Positions 63,101 to 64,000 of a DNA stretch of 64,000 bases are shown here, in pieces. This stretch comes from Muricea muricata. Taxonomy: Eukaryota > Cnidaria > Anthozoa > Malacalcyonacea > Plexauridae. Every line of letters begins with the position of its first letter. The stretch's first letter is position 1. The translations under genes and the position numbers were made by a program. The notes beneath the pieces are model-generated. The model saw only the letters and a program-made list of their open reading frames with translations. It did not search any database and was not told the DNA's origin. The stretch spans positions 372,001-436,000 of the forward strand of contig OY979722.1 in NCBI GenBank assembly GCA_963855995.1, read 5' to 3'.

Positions 63101-64000
63101 ACGTGATGTTTGTCCTTCTGCCCCTGTGTTTGTGTGGGGTCCTTCAGAATTCTCTTTTAGATTATTTCTAACTTTATATGCCATTGCATTGTGCATGGTG
63201 AAGTATGGCGTGTTTTGTAATGCTTTGTAATGTTCGTTTTTAGTACTGTCCTCATAGCTGGCACCAGAAGGCTGTACATTGTTTGGAGTTCCTGGTTTTC
63301 GATGGTTCTGTTTGACGTGTATGGTAACAGAAGAGTAACCGCCGTTCTTTATGTCTATTTCTACGTTGTCTTTCTTCACTGCTAAACCTACAAACGATAT
63401 GGACAACAAGGTATTGATGAACTATAGGAAAACATTTACTACTGCATCGCTGGGTGATTGATCGGTATATTAATGCCTGTGTACAAGTTCCCCTTTTCTG
63501 CCAGCCAGAAATATCTAAAACAATGCTGACGAGCGGGTTGAAGTATTGAGAAAAAAAAACAACATTGCGGTTTCTTTATTAGATAAAGATCTGTCATGAA
63601 CCTGTATAATAGTTATATTCTAATACTATGTTTGGTACCATTCAAAAACTCTTGAACCTCCAGGCCGGAGCAAATCAATTTCCAATTTGAGAAAAGTAAA
63701 CCCCATTTGGGTTCGTTGGATAATATTCTCTAGTCCCGAGCAACACCTATTTGAATACGTTACTAATAGTTAATCAAGTATATTATGTTAATTAAGTCAT
63801 GCAAGTGTAACTAAAATGTAATTGGGAATATATATTATTCAGTGCAAAGACAACTTAAGGACTATCTGAAACGTTACTACAGAGACTGTTGGTTTATATT
63901 TAGGTAGTATTTGTCATAAAGTAGATTAGTATTAATTAATAGCAACTTAACCTACCTTTTGTTATATACATTAGAATCATACAAATAGATAACGACTTCA
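60176..64000 (-). CDS. Secreted protein with Trp/Gly-rich repeats and two CAP domains, about 767 aa, 5' end at window edge
   Basis: Minus-strand exons are 64000-63956 (signal peptide, LSICMILMYITKG), 63387-62146, 62053-61816, 61366-61092, 60824-60608 and 60461-60176, all with matching phases. The first base in the window edge frame suggests the ATG straddles position 64000. Exon 2 is a 414-residue extracellular region. It holds five W(S/T)W(S/T)-containing repeats in a Gly/Gln/Asn background, then about 15 copies of an 8-residue GGNIGGSA repeat. Exons 3-4 encode CAP domain 1 (MHNKYRKIHNARALRLD, KHSQ, VGENL, FVQVVWKKTRRLGVGRA, YCARYRP). Exons 5-6 encode CAP domain 2 (LNTHNMLRDMHGVPALRL, FRQVIWKNSKNFG). 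The role is unknown; the silk-like repeats suggest an extracellular matrix, mucus, adhesive or nematocyst-type product. Confidence 0.88.
62404..62700. repeat. 24-bp coding minisatellite (GGNIGGSA units)
   Basis: On the plus strand the unit is close to CCACCAGCAGATCCCCCGAT + GTTC, repeated about a dozen times with mostly silent or A/V, I/M changes. The array is in frame with the CAP gene and encodes its Gly/Ser/Asn-rich spacer. Confidence 0.9.
63388..63955. other. Intron 1 of the double-CAP gene
   Basis: 568 bases between the signal-peptide exon and the repeat exon. AT-rich, with a short A-run at about 63551-63560. No gene or strong repeat was seen. Confidence 0.6.

Overview
The window is nuclear DNA of an animal, probably a cnidarian or another early-branching invertebrate. 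The genes are split by short AT-rich introns with GT-AG borders. At least a dozen encode proteins that align end to end with human proteins. The base composition is AT-rich, and introns carry many short hairpin (MITE-like) elements. I cannot name the species. Exon borders were read by eye from splice signals, phase and family conservation. For ten fully modelled genes the exon sum is a multiple of three, which supports the models.

Layout, left to right: the 3' end of a classical-type cadherin (422-2932, +); a small secreted CAP protein (3855-4879, +); LYRM4/ISD11 (5271-5939, -) head-to-head with AMFR/gp78 (6418-10547, +); MTBP (11357-16084, -) head-to-head with the M17 aminopeptidase NPEPL1 (16335-20052, +); OSGEP/Kae1 (20415-24260, +); PPP1R16/TIMAP-like (25093-29500, -) head-to-head with a small TKS-like PX protein (30337-31059, +); TONSL (31445-39520, +); AFG3L2 (40825-46575, +); ATMIN (46840-48755, +); an unrecognised intronless gene (49502-50464, -) head-to-head with a THAP protein (50899-51417, +); RPP40 (51826-59911, +); and a secreted protein with Trp/Gly repeats and two CAP domains (60176 to beyond 64000, -).

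The most striking object is a 4.8 kb fold-back element (53584-58412) inside intron 5 of RPP40. It has inverted arms of about 0.8-0.9 kb, a candidate 4-bp target duplication, 21-bp tandem arrays of 20 and 24 units in the two arms, and an AT-rich core made of alternating purine-tract and ATTCATGAAT repeats whose strand polarity flips several times. Just upstream in the same intron lies a fragment duplicated from the unrecognised gene about 3.5 kb away.

Most genes are housekeeping and independent of each other: Fe-S cluster assembly (LYRM4), ER-associated degradation (AMFR), origin firing (MTBP), replication-fork repair (TONSL), tRNA t6A synthesis and tRNA 5' processing (OSGEP, RPP40), mitochondrial proteolysis (AFG3L2), and PP1 targeting (PPP1R16). 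They do not form an operon or pathway cluster. The repeated head-to-head pairs with 250-840 bp between start codons suggest shared promoters.
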